Below are positions 1 through 11,721 of a stretch of DNA of 64,000 bases, one piece after another. Source of the stretch: Favolaschia claudopus (taxonomy: Eukaryota > Basidiomycota > Agaricomycetes > Agaricales > Mycenaceae); NCBI GenBank assembly GCA_037176885.1, contig JAWWNJ010000028.1:1736001-1800000 (forward strand), in the 5' to 3' direction. The notes under the pieces were generated by a model. It made no database searches. It was given only the letters and a program-made list of their open reading frames with translations, and was not told the DNA's origin. Numbering within the stretch: the first letter of the stretch is position 1; every line of letters starts with the position of its first letter. The position numbers were made by a program, and so were the translations under genes.

Positions 1-1261
1 ATTCTGTGCTGAAGCATATTTTTGGTCCATCTGAATCAAACCGGGGTTCGCGTAAATCGTATCGAGCAAGCGCAATACACTTGAAGAACAGAGGCAAACC
101 GGGATTCTGTGGATGAAATGCGTTGACTCAGCGGGGCGTCATGCCCCCGAGGTGCGCATTCCAGCTTTTACCTTGCTTCCCCGTCTCTTACTCTCTCTCA
201 CTCGGACCGTCCGTTAACGAATGGATTCCCACTCAGTAATGGCGACCGTTCCCTGCTACCATAAACCCTATATTCAGCCTGAGCGACATTCGGTTTTGAA
301 TTCGTAAGGATGTGGGTGAGTCGTATACGACGCATTTTTCAAGATCGTCTCCGGGATTCCTCCGCGCAGAGAGAAATCACGGTCCTCGAATTTTCCACTT
401 CTCAAGCCACCACCCCATGAAATTACTTCAAGTTTAATCAGCGATTTCCTCATGACTTTCAAACTCTTTTCCACGACTCGCGACATACCACAAAGCTCAG
501 CTGCGCAAGATAATGGTGCGTAGAATCAATTGGATTCCCAAAGTTTCTTATACTCTTCCAATCACTATCCGAAAATATGTTCTTCATCGACCATCTTTAA
601 TGACTCATAGTCTATCAATGGCGCGTAGACTGGATTCAAAACTTCACGGAAGCCACGGACCAGGGCTCGGAATTCGACTTTCAGTCGCGTACGCGATATG
701 CATAGCAACGTGGAGGCGGGGGAAGGAAATACGGGAACTTCGAACCTTACGCTCGTCATTGCCAAATGCTATAAGGTGTGTGATTGATTGTAGTATAGAC
801 TTTGATTAACCCCCGAAGGGCTCCCACCAAAGCCAAGGATTTATGCGTTCTTAGAAGATGTTTCCGATTATGAGTTCATGAAGGTAAAAATGAATGAAAG
901 CGGCTGTTCCACAATTACTTGACTTTGCAGCAATCCCTTCGCCTCTTACGACTTTGAACGCGTCGGAAACGCGTGGACGTGACCAGTTTTCGCTGCTCCG
1001 AGACACCGATGCGGCATGTCTCTCCAATCTCCTTCTCCTTCCAATCTCCATCATGTCGGCGCAGAGTCTTCTCTTAGCATCTCGACAGCAAAGGTAGATT
1101 GTCGCTGATTCACAGGTGAACGACACCAGAGGCGAATTAATCTGTTCGATAGGGCAGACGAGACCTGCCTTCTGGATCTCGAGGACCCGTGACAAAGACT
1201 CCTTGCTTGGACACGTAACGTTCAACGTACCCCACGACTGCAAAGCAAGGTTAACACGGGG
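1..1261. other. No gene recognised
   Basis: Short open frames occur on both strands but none has a recognisable motif, splice pattern or convincing start. The stretch ends at the first base of a MITE. Confidence 0.5.
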
Positions 1262-1510
1262 TACTGTAGTATTTCGACCAAGTGTTCACTGGGTGTCACC
1301 TGTCACCTACAATGTTCACTGGATAAGGTGTTCAGAGCACAGCAAATTACCCTATATGGTAGGCCGGCGAATGCCGGCCCGGATTTTTTTGACGTTTTTC
1401 GTCCATTTTTGGCGAAAAAACCCAAGTGTCACCGTCACCGCAACCAAAAGTGTTCAGTTCACAGGTCCCTGTCACCCGTCACCTGAACACTTGGTCGTAA
1501 TACTACAGTA
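1262..1510. mobile_element. Tc1/mariner-like MITE, about 245 bp
   Basis: Terminal inverted repeats of about 25 bp face each other with one mismatch. The left end begins CTGTAGTATTTCGACCAAG at 1264; the right end finishes with its reverse complement at 1508. Each is flanked by the dinucleotide TA (1262-1263 and 1509-1510), the target duplication expected for Tc1/mariner elements. There is no coding capacity. The element lies directly against the first in-frame codons of the decayed membrane-protein copy that follows. A shorter relative with similar ends lies at 42565-42718. Confidence 0.8.
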
Positions 1511-2197
1511 ATGTATCTATATAGTAAGTACTCAGGTGCTCTATCTTCCTACCGCACAACCTCGGCCGCTCAGGTCTCATCAGTCGTCGTCCGATTTGCA
1601 AATCCGGGCGTTTTGGCTTTCTCTGCTGCTCAGGCTATGGACGATGACGATTGCAACGTCATTCACAGATGTCGAACACTCTACGACGTCGTGTGGCCTT
1701 GTTTGACCACAATTTTCGCCTGCACTTGGGTGTCCGTTCATCCCAACACCTGATGGGCCGTAGCTAAAAAAGTCTCTCCTCCTCAGAATGCCGGTCTCTT
1801 CTCAGCCTCACGGTGTCGCTACCAATGTCTACGAGTTTGGAACGGAACTGCTGGGGTCCGTAGAAGGCTGAAGATGATGCTGGTTGCGCTCATCGCTCCA
1901 GAGATAATGGTCGGCTTTGCTGCACGCCAGTGGCTTTTGGCGCGAAAGATTTCAAAGCGTCAGTGATGTCCGAGCATATACAATCTTGGTTCTAACACAC
2001 CAATTCAGAATATGAAGTGTCTTTGACTCATGGATTTTTCTATTCCATGGGTGGATTCGTCGATGCTGACGGATATGTCATCATCAGAGGGACACAGCTC
2101 ACAGATCCTACTTTGGCTGCGATTCAAGCAGTCCCGGAGGCTGACATTCAGGACAGAAGCAAACGTGACGCACTCGCGAAATTGCTGGCGGTAACGG

Positions 2198-2810
2198 TAG
2201 TGTTTTCCTGGCTTGGCTTGGCCCGAAAGCCATGGCTTTGGCCTGGCTTTACCTGGCTCTGGCTCAAAATTTTTGAAGCCAGAGCCATGGGCCAGCGAAG
2301 CCAGGGCCAAGCCAAAGCCGCTGGCTCGGGCCATGGCCTGGCACTAATTTTCCTTTGCTTTATTTTGACGCGCCATTCAGGTCAAATAACATTATTATAG
2401 CTCAAAGATACGCTACTTACATTAGTGAAACTCGCAGAGCTCTTCCCTGATGCTCTCGCGGCAACTTTCCCTCGTCGACGGTTAGTGGGACCTTCCTAAT
2501 TTGGAAGTGGCACTGACTTTGTCGTCGAAATTTGTAGTGTTCGACGGGAAATTTGCAGAAGAGTGTTGGAAAACGGTTGTGTGCAGGTAATCTTCGCCTC
2601 AAAGTGTCCTCCCTTCATCAAATTTGAGTTGATTTCACCTGCCGAAAAGAATGTCCAAAGCCATGGCTTACCTGGCTTGGCTTGGCCCGGAAATCTTCAA
2701 GCCAGGAGCCAGAGCCAGACGAAGCCAGAGAAATGGCTTGGCCTGGCTTGCTCAAGCCATGGCTTGGCTTGGCTGGCTTCTGGCTTTGAGCCAGGGCCGG
2801 CAAAACACTA
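2198..2810. mobile_element. hAT-like non-autonomous element, 613 bp, with TGGCT motif arrays
   Basis: Ends are TAGTGTTTTCC on the left and, inverted, TAGTGTTTTGCC on the right. An exact 8-bp duplication GGTAACGG flanks it (2190-2197 and 2811-2818). An 8-bp duplication and TAGNG-type ends are hallmarks of the hAT superfamily. Both subterminal regions (about 2205-2345 and 2655-2800) are packed with TGGCT/AGCCA pentamers in both orientations; the middle is ordinary sequence without a transposase frame. It interrupts an exon of membrane-protein copy A. Confidence 0.88.
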
Positions 2811-2931
2811 GGTAACGGTTACACAGATCCTCCGAGTTGTCGCACAAAGCCTAGTACGATGGAACCAAGACCTAGCCGTTACATCCCTGGAACTTGTAAC
2901 GGTTGCGTATGCCGTTGTCACTACATTTATG

Positions 2932-5900
2932 TCACCTTATTATGGGGGGATAATATACCACCCGCTCTAATTAGCAATGGAGCGTGGTGGAATCAAACCA
3001 GAGGTTTAGAGTGATTTCTGGTAGACTACCATAGAGTGCCTAGGCAAGGGGCAGGCCTACCATCAACAGTGAGCTCGCAGTTGTCGTCACCGTAGAGGGC
3101 AACGAACAAGTGGATACGTAAATCTGATCAAATTTGCATATATTTGGGCAACGGTCTCGACCATCGCTTGGCGCTGTCACACACGATGAGCTCGATAGGT
3201 AGCTGGAAAAATCACGTAAAATCTACAAAAAATAGAGTACATGGCTAGCTACTGTCGCGTACCATAGCGTAGAAACAATGACTACTATGTCAAAACTTCG
3301 TCCGTATAAGAGGGATTAATGGTACATGCGGGCAGAGCTAGTATGGGCCATCCCACCCGTTGCTGGCACTTCGAATCCTGGCGCGCCGCACGTAATTCGC
3401 GCTCCAGCTCAACGCTTTGATAGGCGCGCGCGCGCCTCTCCATCTATCTTGCGATGAGCGCCTGGGCTCATCTCGGTCTAAGAAGCAGCCTGCCGTTGTA
3501 ATCTCCCTCGGTTGCCAGCGCAGCAGTAGCTCGCTCGCAGTGGACTCCCCACCAACCTCGAATTCCGCATCCGTCGCCCCATTCTTCAAGGTGCGAAGGG
3601 AAAGACGTGGGGGCGGCGGCGGTAGAGCAAACGCAGCGGTAGATGGAGGCTTGGATGAGTGGGCGGTGAGGGCGGTAGCGGGGACCAGAATGGCGATGAG
3701 AGTAGCACATGTCGGCTTGGACTGGGATTAACGGCCATATCGGAATGGTGTGAAACGCGGAAGAAGCTGGGGCAGGCATACTGGATGTCGACTTTCCGTA
3801 TGAGAATCACGCGAATAGCGCCGGCGGTGCTGGTGAAATGGGAACAAGGGTCAATCTTGCGCATCTAAGATGGGTAGAGTGTAGCCAGTGAGTCTTGTGG
3901 CTTGCAATTGCTTCGATTAATGCTGCGCTTACCCAGCGCAATTTCGCCGCGAATATGGGCCGAATGCCCTGAAGGTACGACCCGTAGCCTTCATATCAAC
4001 AGGTAGGGAAGTCAGAGAGATTGCAACAGTATATGATGATAACGCACCATGCAAAACCGAGATCAAGAGCAGAACTGTTTTCTGAATCGACAATGAAAGA
4101 CGTTGCCGGCGCTGAAGAAACACCGGATTGGGAGCGCCAGATATAAGGAGGAGGCCGAAATCGTAGTAGAAGAAAGCCCTTGACTGCTGTGGAGCGATAG
4201 AATTGCATGCGAGCGGTCAGCATGCGTCGACGGCGGCAGACATGGTGGTCGGAAGCAAGAGTGTCACGTATGTGACGGCGTTACTTCCCTCCATCAAGCC
4301 CATCGTAACCGGTCGAAACATCGAACATTGAGTTTCCCAAGCATGTTTCTCAAGGCTTCAAAAATTCAAACTTGCTTTTGAAGCTTATACTGCTAGTATA
4401 TATATAGTTCAAGGTGCAAGCAGGGAAATTGATTTTTTTTCGAGGTGATTTCACTCAAATAACTCAAGCTGTGAGTTCAGGGCATGACAATTTCTGTATG
4501 TATCTGAAGTACTGAGATTAATGGCATAACAGTTCGTTGTTCTAATATTGATGCCTGAATGTGTTTCTCAAGCAGAACTTTGCACTGCAGCTCCTGGAAT
4601 GGCTGGTGTGACAAGTGAAATCATTGCTGTATATCTAGTCCTAGCCTCCATGTTGCCATCTCATAATTTGGATTCGGAGTCGTCCATATCACTGCTTTAA
4701 TGGGTAAGAAATTTACAGCTGTACGACGTGTTTGCAGAAATTCAATTTTTACCTCATTTCGCGATTTCCGGGGACAGGTGGATGTTGGAGGCTCCAAATG
4801 TGACGTAGAACTCGAGCAAAGACATGTAGGAGTCCAGATATATTGTTTGACCTGGGGTCTAATGATGAGCTGGATGGAAATGTGCAAATGGGACCGAAAT
4901 CGCGGTTTCATGTAACAAGGTCCAGCACTGTAATACGAGAACTCAGTTGTTCAACTGAAATTCCAGAAGTATTGTCGAACTCACACTTGCTCCAAGGGCA
5001 CAGTTTTGACAAATGTGGTCTGTACATGCTACCTCTATGTCCCATGATTTTGAGGGATTTTTCTGAAGCCCTCTAGAAACCAAACCTCACTGAATGCGAA
5101 TGTTTCGACCGATTAGGGAATGTTTCGACCGGTTAGCGACGGCATTTGGCCCATAGAATATATATTTCTTCATGGAATCCTATTATCTTAGGATATGATG
5201 TGCCCGTCTCTGAGGTAAATGAAATAGGAGTGAATACAGAAGAGCGAAACCTGGAGTGTAGTCTCGAGGTTCAAGTTTTGTGGATATCGGAAGGCTCGGA
5301 GCAACGGTCCGATATCACCGAACCAGGAAAATGAGGGCCCGAGGAACGATTAGAGCCCAAAGAGGAGAACAGGGTGTAGAAAGATGACTGGATAGATCGT
5401 CTACTCGCCGCTGGATCATCCACAGAATCCATTGAGGGCGCCGGAGGGTCCGGGAGGGATCCGAGTAGGGGCGAGAATCCAAATACCGGGTTGGGAGGCC
5501 TTCGGAAGAAGTCGGATTAGCCATTGAGGTTGCTTCCTGTGCAGAGGCGTTGTCTCTAGGTCTTTACTTTCAACAGAATGGGGGAAAAACGAAGGTAATC
5601 GAAAGGAAAAACAATAGCATCAAACGATCAATCCATCAGCGGGCTGGCTGATTCAGCGAGCCCGCCCACCAAGTCCGTGCACACATCCTGCTAAGGAATC
5701 TAGACGTAGCAGAGAGCCTCTGAGCAGTAGTGGCTGGTATGGTGGCGTGGAAGGCGAAGGGAGCTGCAGGGAGGGCGGGGGCACGAAGTGGCGGCCCGAC
5801 GGATTGATGGATGACGGCTTGATGGTAGCAAGAACAAACAAATGACCCGTTTCGGAAGAGCGGACAGCGCGTTATGCACGGACCATCAAGGCGCGATCCG

Positions 5901-6050
5901 CGGGCGAGCGGTGGGCGCGGATACGGGCGCTGGCGGCCCCCCAGGGTGAGTGGTATATACCACCCTCCACTCTCCTTCTTCAATCTGATTCCACCACCGA
6001 CCATTGCTAATTAGAGTGCGTTTAGTATACCATTTCCCCGTATACGCCTG
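2932..6050. mobile_element. TIR element of 3.1 kb inserted in membrane-protein copy A
   Basis: The insertion is flanked by TTTATG at 2926-2931 and 6051-6056; removing the insert plus one copy rejoins the codons for the segment before WLFWMNKPLD. Imperfect inverted ends share CTCTAATTAGCAATGG (2965-2980, and inverted at 6001-6016) followed by GGTGGAATCA on both sides. I see no transposase-like frame; the interior is mixed AT- and GC-rich sequence, including a GCGCGCGC run near 3427. A non-autonomous DNA transposon is the simplest reading, but a 6-bp duplication does not identify a superfamily. Confidence 0.7.
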
Positions 6051-6889
6051 TTTATGTGGCTTTTCTGGATGAACAAACCGCTTGACACTCACACGACCAT
6101 AACAATTCCGCTCACAACCATCACACGACCACACAATTCACACAATCATCGCGACCACACCACCACACCTCACAACCCCCACCTTTGCTTCACTGGCAGA
6201 GTCAGCAGGAAAATGGGAAACAAAACCTATTCTGTGCAGGGTGGCTTCCTTGTCCCGATCATGGAAACATTTATGGGGGCGGTGAATGGCAACTATGTCA
6301 ACGATAGGCTCAACTATCACAAATCCACCAATGTACCGGCATTTTTTTCTCCGTCCTCACTCGACATCCGAAACATCGCATTCAGAATTGAATTTGGTGT
6401 AGCTATAGCTTTTGGTGCCATCCACTGCATAGCATGGAACACAAAATTCCGTTCCACAGCCGAGAAATGGTTTTGGCGTGTGTCAGCAGTGGCAGTAACC
6501 GCAATACCTACCGTGTGGATGGTGATCCTATTGATTATGTGGGCAGTGGATCTGTCACCCCTGGTGCTGGTACTTAGGCTACCGACTTGAACGTAGACAG
6601 AGATACAGTTGCCTATAACCACGATGCCAGCCAATGTTGGCTGCGCTCGTGCACAAAAGTCTACGCACCTTGGCCAGGACCGCGGACCTCAGTCTAAGGA
6701 TTTCCTCCTCCCTCTGAAGCACGCGCAACCCTTCTGTTTTGTTTTGTTTCCTTGTCTGGGAGCAATCATCTTTTGGTGCGAATCACAATCGCTTTCGTGT
6801 AGATCACTCTTTTTGTAACCTAATGTAGAAATCTTGCAATTTTACACCGATTCGACATGAAACAGATCATCGAGTCTCTGATTTTACAA

Positions 6890-9800
6890 CTATTCGACCC
6901 CAAACAGATCATCAAGTCCCACGGATTCCTCTGCCAACAAACGCTGGGCCACGGTCACAGCCGGAACATTCCACTTATTGCGGAAGAACTCGGCCAGCCT
7001 ATCGTGCCATCCTGCTTCTTTCAAGGCATACGCCTTCATCCCCGCCATGGTCTCCAGCGCCAAGTCTTCACGCAGTCCCACACGCCTCCTCCACCACTCA
7101 GCTTGCCAGCCCAGGTATCGCAAAACCCTTCTCATCTCTTCCCTTAATAGCATGACCTCCTCGCTCCAACGGGTCTTTCTTGCTAGTGACCTCGACCATT
7201 CGACGCGGACGGCTTGTTTTGGAAGATCAGTGTTTGATGCCAACCGTCAAAAATTGCATGGTGCTTACACTCATGCATCATCTCATCATCGAGCGACCCC
7301 GGAGCCGTCCATATCCACGACATGAGTCGTTTTGACGTTCCTGGTGCATTACGAGGCGCACGAGCGCCCCGTCCAGCCCCGAGCATTGCGAGTTTTTTCC
7401 TAGCCGCCGAATCGGATTCCTCTGCATCGCCGTCGAGCCGCACGTCGTCAGGATTGAGAGGTCGTAAGTGGGGGTAAGCCTCGGATCCCTTGAGAGCCAC
7501 CAATGCGGTCCGTCCTTGGCGGTACCGATCTGCGTAAGCGTCCACGCGGTCGCCGACTTCTCCGATGAGTGTACGAGCCTTCGTGCTGTGGACTTGACCG
7601 ATGATATTCGAGTTGCGGAAGCTTATAAGATGGCGCTTGGCGTGCAGACGAGCGCGCAGAGAGGCCAAAGAATTTTCACACTGTGCTAGTCGCAGCTTGG
7701 CCTCCATATCGGTGAGTCCGGGGATACATCCGTTGAGAGGATCGGTCGTTTGACGTATCATTGCGCTTGGCATGAACAGCTTGACACTTTCTGCCTTGGG
7801 TGGCGGGGCGTCGGAGTCTCGTTCCGCTTCTACCTGCTCCAGTACGGCCGCAGCTCCCGGCATATATATCTTCTGGAGCGAACGAAATTTAGCTATCTTC
7901 ACCAGAAGAGTGTGACGCCACTCCTGGATCTTATTTTCCCGATCAGCGGCTATCAAGGCAGTGTTACCCTTCAGTTGGGTAAGGATCCGTCGCCTGTTTC
8001 ATGAACGTCAACCACTATCGTAAAACGAGGTTATGAGCGCTCACTGTGAGTCCTCAATCTGAATTCCCGCCACCAAAAAAGCAGTTGCACTACGACCATG
8101 GAGCGGCGCTGACCCGCCCGACAATGCCTCTTCATCCTTGCGAACATCCAAGCGAACTGCGGCCTCCGTCGGGCAATCTATCAAGTGTCAGCCAAAGTCT
8201 CACGCGTCAAAGATAAGATGCAACGGACCGCGGCGGGAGAGAACGTAAGGGTTTAATTGCGTTGAATCAGCCTCCCAGTCTTTAACCATTTTGCGCCAAC
8301 TTTCCCTTACTTCTTTCTCGATGGTCTTCGACACATCTTTGAACGCTGCGACCTGACGGTCGCGTTCCGCGATAGCCACCAAAAGTCTTCGTTGTAAAGT
8401 ATCTCCTGTCAATATTGTTAGATTGCTGTAATTCATCTTCAGCTCAACGCACCCTGCCCCAAATTCTTCAAAAAATTATGATCGTCAATCTTACTCTCGA
8501 TGGTATCCGCGCGCACGCCCTGTCCAGCATCCTTCGTGGAGAAAGAGGCTCCGTTGAGGCGGGACCAAAACCGCTCGACCCCCTCACCATCCGATCTCCC
8601 CACGCCAGGTCTAAAACTCAGACTATTCTCGTTCTGGCAGTCTTCATTATGCGAAGCCGCGTGCCAGACGGGCAATCCAAATTGAATTTTGATGTCGTCG
8701 AGAGGTAGACGGATTTCCGCGGGGAGGACTTTGACGCGATCGTAGAAATGCTGCTTCCACTGGCAGCCGATGTCATAAGATATCGTGAGCCACAGCAGCG
8801 AGAAGCCAGCTAGAGCAGCCAAAACGATATAATCCATATTAGAATACCTTTTCGAAATCCAAATTGCATCAGAAATGTAGACCACCTCTCAAGGATGACT
8901 CACCGTTCCCCCTTCTGTAAATCACCAATACCGTTGGGTCGCATGCACTCGTGACGAGCGCAAACACACCCTCCGACCCCAGAAACTCGCAAGCCCGTTG
9001 TCAATCGAGTGTCCTTCTGTAAGAGCGCCGCAAATGCAATGCATGTGCTGACCTGCAAAGAGTACAGTAAAAGATGAACAATAATTAGTAATATTACGGA
9101 GAATGACTCAAGACGAACCTCTTTTTCGTTAACATAGTTCTTCAGATGTTCTCGATAGCTGACCGGTTCAACAAAATAGCCCCAGCCGGGCCCCAGAGTA
9201 GGATCTTCAATCTCATTCACGCGGATGCGGTTGCGCAGCCGGAAATTAGCGTCAACGGCCAGAATCAGCATATATAAGAACCTAAAGGTAAAGGTGAGCA
9301 TAGTTAGCATCTTTGACACGAATATAATTCAGTTTCAAGCTTAACTGGTATTTGGGATCGACTTCACGCCAACCATCCGGCAGATTGCGTCCCTCCTGCG
9401 GGCAGGCCCAACACCTGACCGCGCATTCACCCTGAGCAGTGCCTTCGGGTCCCTTCGGATCATGTCCCCGCCCCGCTCGTTTCAGACGTGAGAGAAAGGA
9501 CCATTGCCGGGAGACGCGCGAAAATTGCTTATATCTGTCCTATTACGCAGCATTAGCTTGATGAAAATCGCAGAGATTGAAAACAAAAACCGGTAGCCAT
9601 GTCATTCCAGATGTCGCCGTTGTATCCGTCATGCGCTCGACGGAAGTCATAAAATCTCGAACATTCATATTCCCCACCACACTGTAGAGTCGGTAGATCT
9701 CCAAGCTGCGAAATGTGGCGCAAGTTCCCGGATCCGTCACGGTTGCTGGATACCAACCGTTACGTAGCAATTGTTCGAGATTGTCGGCTTGATCAGATTT

Positions 9801-10619
9801 CGAACATTTACAGTAGCGCATGCGAATTTCATGGAGCGTTGGTTCCTCGATAACAGTGAGGGAGTGGACCATAGTGTCGGGAAAAGAGCAAGAGAAGCCT
9901 CCATGTCCAAGCTGGTAAATAAGACCGATTTTCGCCAAGGTAGACGGAATCCAAAAATCGCCGTTCCATTCCTGTCAAAATTCCCGTCAGATTTGCGTCA
10001 TCAAAGCTTGAAATAATAACAAAGTGAGATCTTCGCACCTTAATGACATGCAATGGGGTTCGAGTGTGATTCGCGATGCAACAAGAGAGACATTGCAAGA
10101 ATTGCCCGCATTCATAGCATTTGAAAAGTCGGACAGGCGGGGTCGCTCGAGGACTAAATCGGGACGTGCAGTGTGCGCAGCAAGGATTTTCCGTGTCGTC
10201 TCCCAGACCATCATGCCGCAGAAGCTCAGCGAGAAACTCTCCCATGAGTGGACGCCACAATGCCATAGGATTAGTCTGCGATGATAATTAGCACCAGTCG
10301 CACTCTGCATTCCACAAGAATCACGCACGGTACTGAGATATGTCTTGCGTTTACCCAGGGTGTTGTCGGACTGCGGCGCTCGCACCTCCTCTTCGTCGAA
10401 GTTGTCATCAGGTATCGGTATCCAATGCGCAAGCCGATCCTCAAGGCTGGAAGGGTCCAGACGGCGTTTCTTGTGCGATATGTTCAAGAGCTCTTCCTTT
10501 CGCCGCTCTCCGTCATATGAGAGATAAATCCCTCGATCCGCCGTCCGCGTGAATTCAGCACCACCGTATTCATCATCAATATCCACCCCAATTCTCTGAC
10601 GAAGAGCGCGTCGAATCAT
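6890..10619 (-). CDS. KDZ-type transposase with CxC cysteine cluster (frame broken in exon 4)
   Basis: Exons (minus strand): 10619-10329, 10275-10039, 9971-9591, 9539-9346, 9281-9119, 9052-8904, 8847-8453, 8405-8229, 8177-8045, 7993-7269, 7212-6890. Exon 2 carries a zinc-binding-like cluster (CAHC, then CYEC and CLSCC, then H). Exons 3-5 hold the PATVTDPGTC, VVGNMNV and CWACP blocks. Exon 7 holds the catalytic-core motifs YDIGCQW, WHAASHNEDC and GVGRSDGEGVERFW. These are typical of Kyakuja-Dileera-Zisupton (KDZ) transposases. All phases agree and the sum is 1056 codons, but about 60 nt at the start of exon 4 reads the conserved RYKQF peptide one frame off and meets a TGA. The copy is therefore probably dead unless the sequence is wrong there. 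The start is uncertain; an upstream in-frame ATG lies at 10712. Element ends were not found. Confidence 0.85.
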
Positions 10620-10964
10620 GAAATCCGTGAGCTTGAGAGGCGCAGAATAGACCGCTGCTGCCGAGTGGGAAAGAGAGGAGAGATTGAATAGAAAGCTCAA
10701 AGACAGCCTCATTTTTAAGGAGCGCCGATTATCACACGTTTCAAGTACAAGCGGCACAGTCCCATTTGGAAGGATCAGAAGATCGAGAGATTTTCAGCTT
10801 CAAGAGGTCTTAGGAAACTGAAGGCGAACGCAGTATGCAGAACCAAGTCGGGAGTAGAGAAGACGGAGGAGTGATAAGATTGTGACAGGTGACTCAGTCA
10901 CATCACGTATCGCCTAACGCGACTATCTCACGAGCTGCTTACTCTCCATCTAAGTACTGATAAT

Positions 10965-11721
10965 CTACTCGACCTCTGGCTCCTCAATCTCCGGCTCGAC
11001 AGGAAACTTCAGCCCCTTCCAGCTGTAATTAACTACGCTTGAATCTTTCCAATCTGGATAGCCCGCCGCAATAGACGCCTCTTCACCCCAATGCCGAAAG
11101 GGTGGACGGTACATGGGAGCGACGCACTGTGGGCAAGTCCATCGACGTTCAAGCCATAGTCGGATGCAAACATAGCAATGGCTATGTCCGCAACAATATC
11201 TGCCCGCAAACAGCGTTCAGACGCAGTCAAATTTCATTAATCAAAGAAAATTTAACGAACGAGACGGGGTGCGACTTCACCGAGTGGCATATGCCGCATT
11301 TGTGGTGCTCTTGGCGCGGTGTCCGGTCGGTAGGTCCCCTCCCATTCACCCACAAATCTTCGTGTATCAGAGGCTGCGGACGAGGCTGCCGCCATCCATA
11401 TACCTCAAGCACGGTGCGACTGTCTTGTTCACGGGCTGCGGGTTCACGGGCTGCTTCTTGGCGAGAGCTTCGATTGCGCAAAGGTGTTCCCAGTATACTG
11501 TTCTGGACGCTGATACGATAGACAGTCGCGACGCGAGGTGTACCCGCTAACGCAACATGCAGTCAGTACAAGAGATTCGTGGATATTTTAGACAGAACTG
11601 ACAACGTCCTACTCCTTGTTGGCTAGGAGGGCGAGCGGTAGACTGGCTGAATACCAAGGGTGAGATATTCTCCTTCCCACCCAGGATTTTTCGCTTATTT
11701 GATGAAGAGGCCAGCGTATCA
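10965..11721 (-). CDS. RING-finger protein (5' end unresolved)
   Basis: Three exons read on the minus strand: 11721-11603, 11546-11261 and 11199-10965, with consistent phases. The C-terminal half contains a RING finger: CGIC, then a CGH/SHC pair and CYVC, then CPQC, with the second exon-exon junction inside the domain. It is followed by a conserved-looking tail (FRHWGEEASIAAGYPDW) and a stop at 10965-10967. RING fingers of this type usually act as E3 ubiquitin ligases; that is inferred from the domain only. No ATG lies in frame before an upstream stop, so at least one further 5' exon is missing. It lies head-to-tail behind the KDZ transposase. Confidence 0.75.

Larger units (their letters stand above)
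1511..6588 (+). pseudogene. Decayed multi-pass membrane protein (family copy A), split by two transposons
   Basis: This is a wrecked copy of the family whose intact member lies at 33741-35082. Recognisable pieces in order: a CRTLYDVVWPCLTTIFAC segment ending in an in-frame TGA at 1751-1753; a MMLVALIAPEIM segment near 1872-1930; the second exon with an HGFFYSMGGFVD-like segment (about 2005-2197); a QILRVVAQSL segment (2811-2931); and the C-terminal part with WLFWMNKPLD and AFGAIHC (6051-6588). Two insertions separate the pieces (2198-2810 and 2932-6050). Deleting each insertion with one target copy restores the reading frame exactly at both junctions. The terminal KYIPHL motif of the family is missing, so the 3' end is also truncated. 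Function is unknown; the layout suggests a secreted-entry, multi-spanning membrane protein. Confidence 0.8.

Noticed and set aside
3330..3870. Open frames on both strands inside the 3.1-kb TIR element, possible transposase
   Set aside because: Overlapping antisense frames in GC-rich sequence, without DDE-type motifs or splice continuity.
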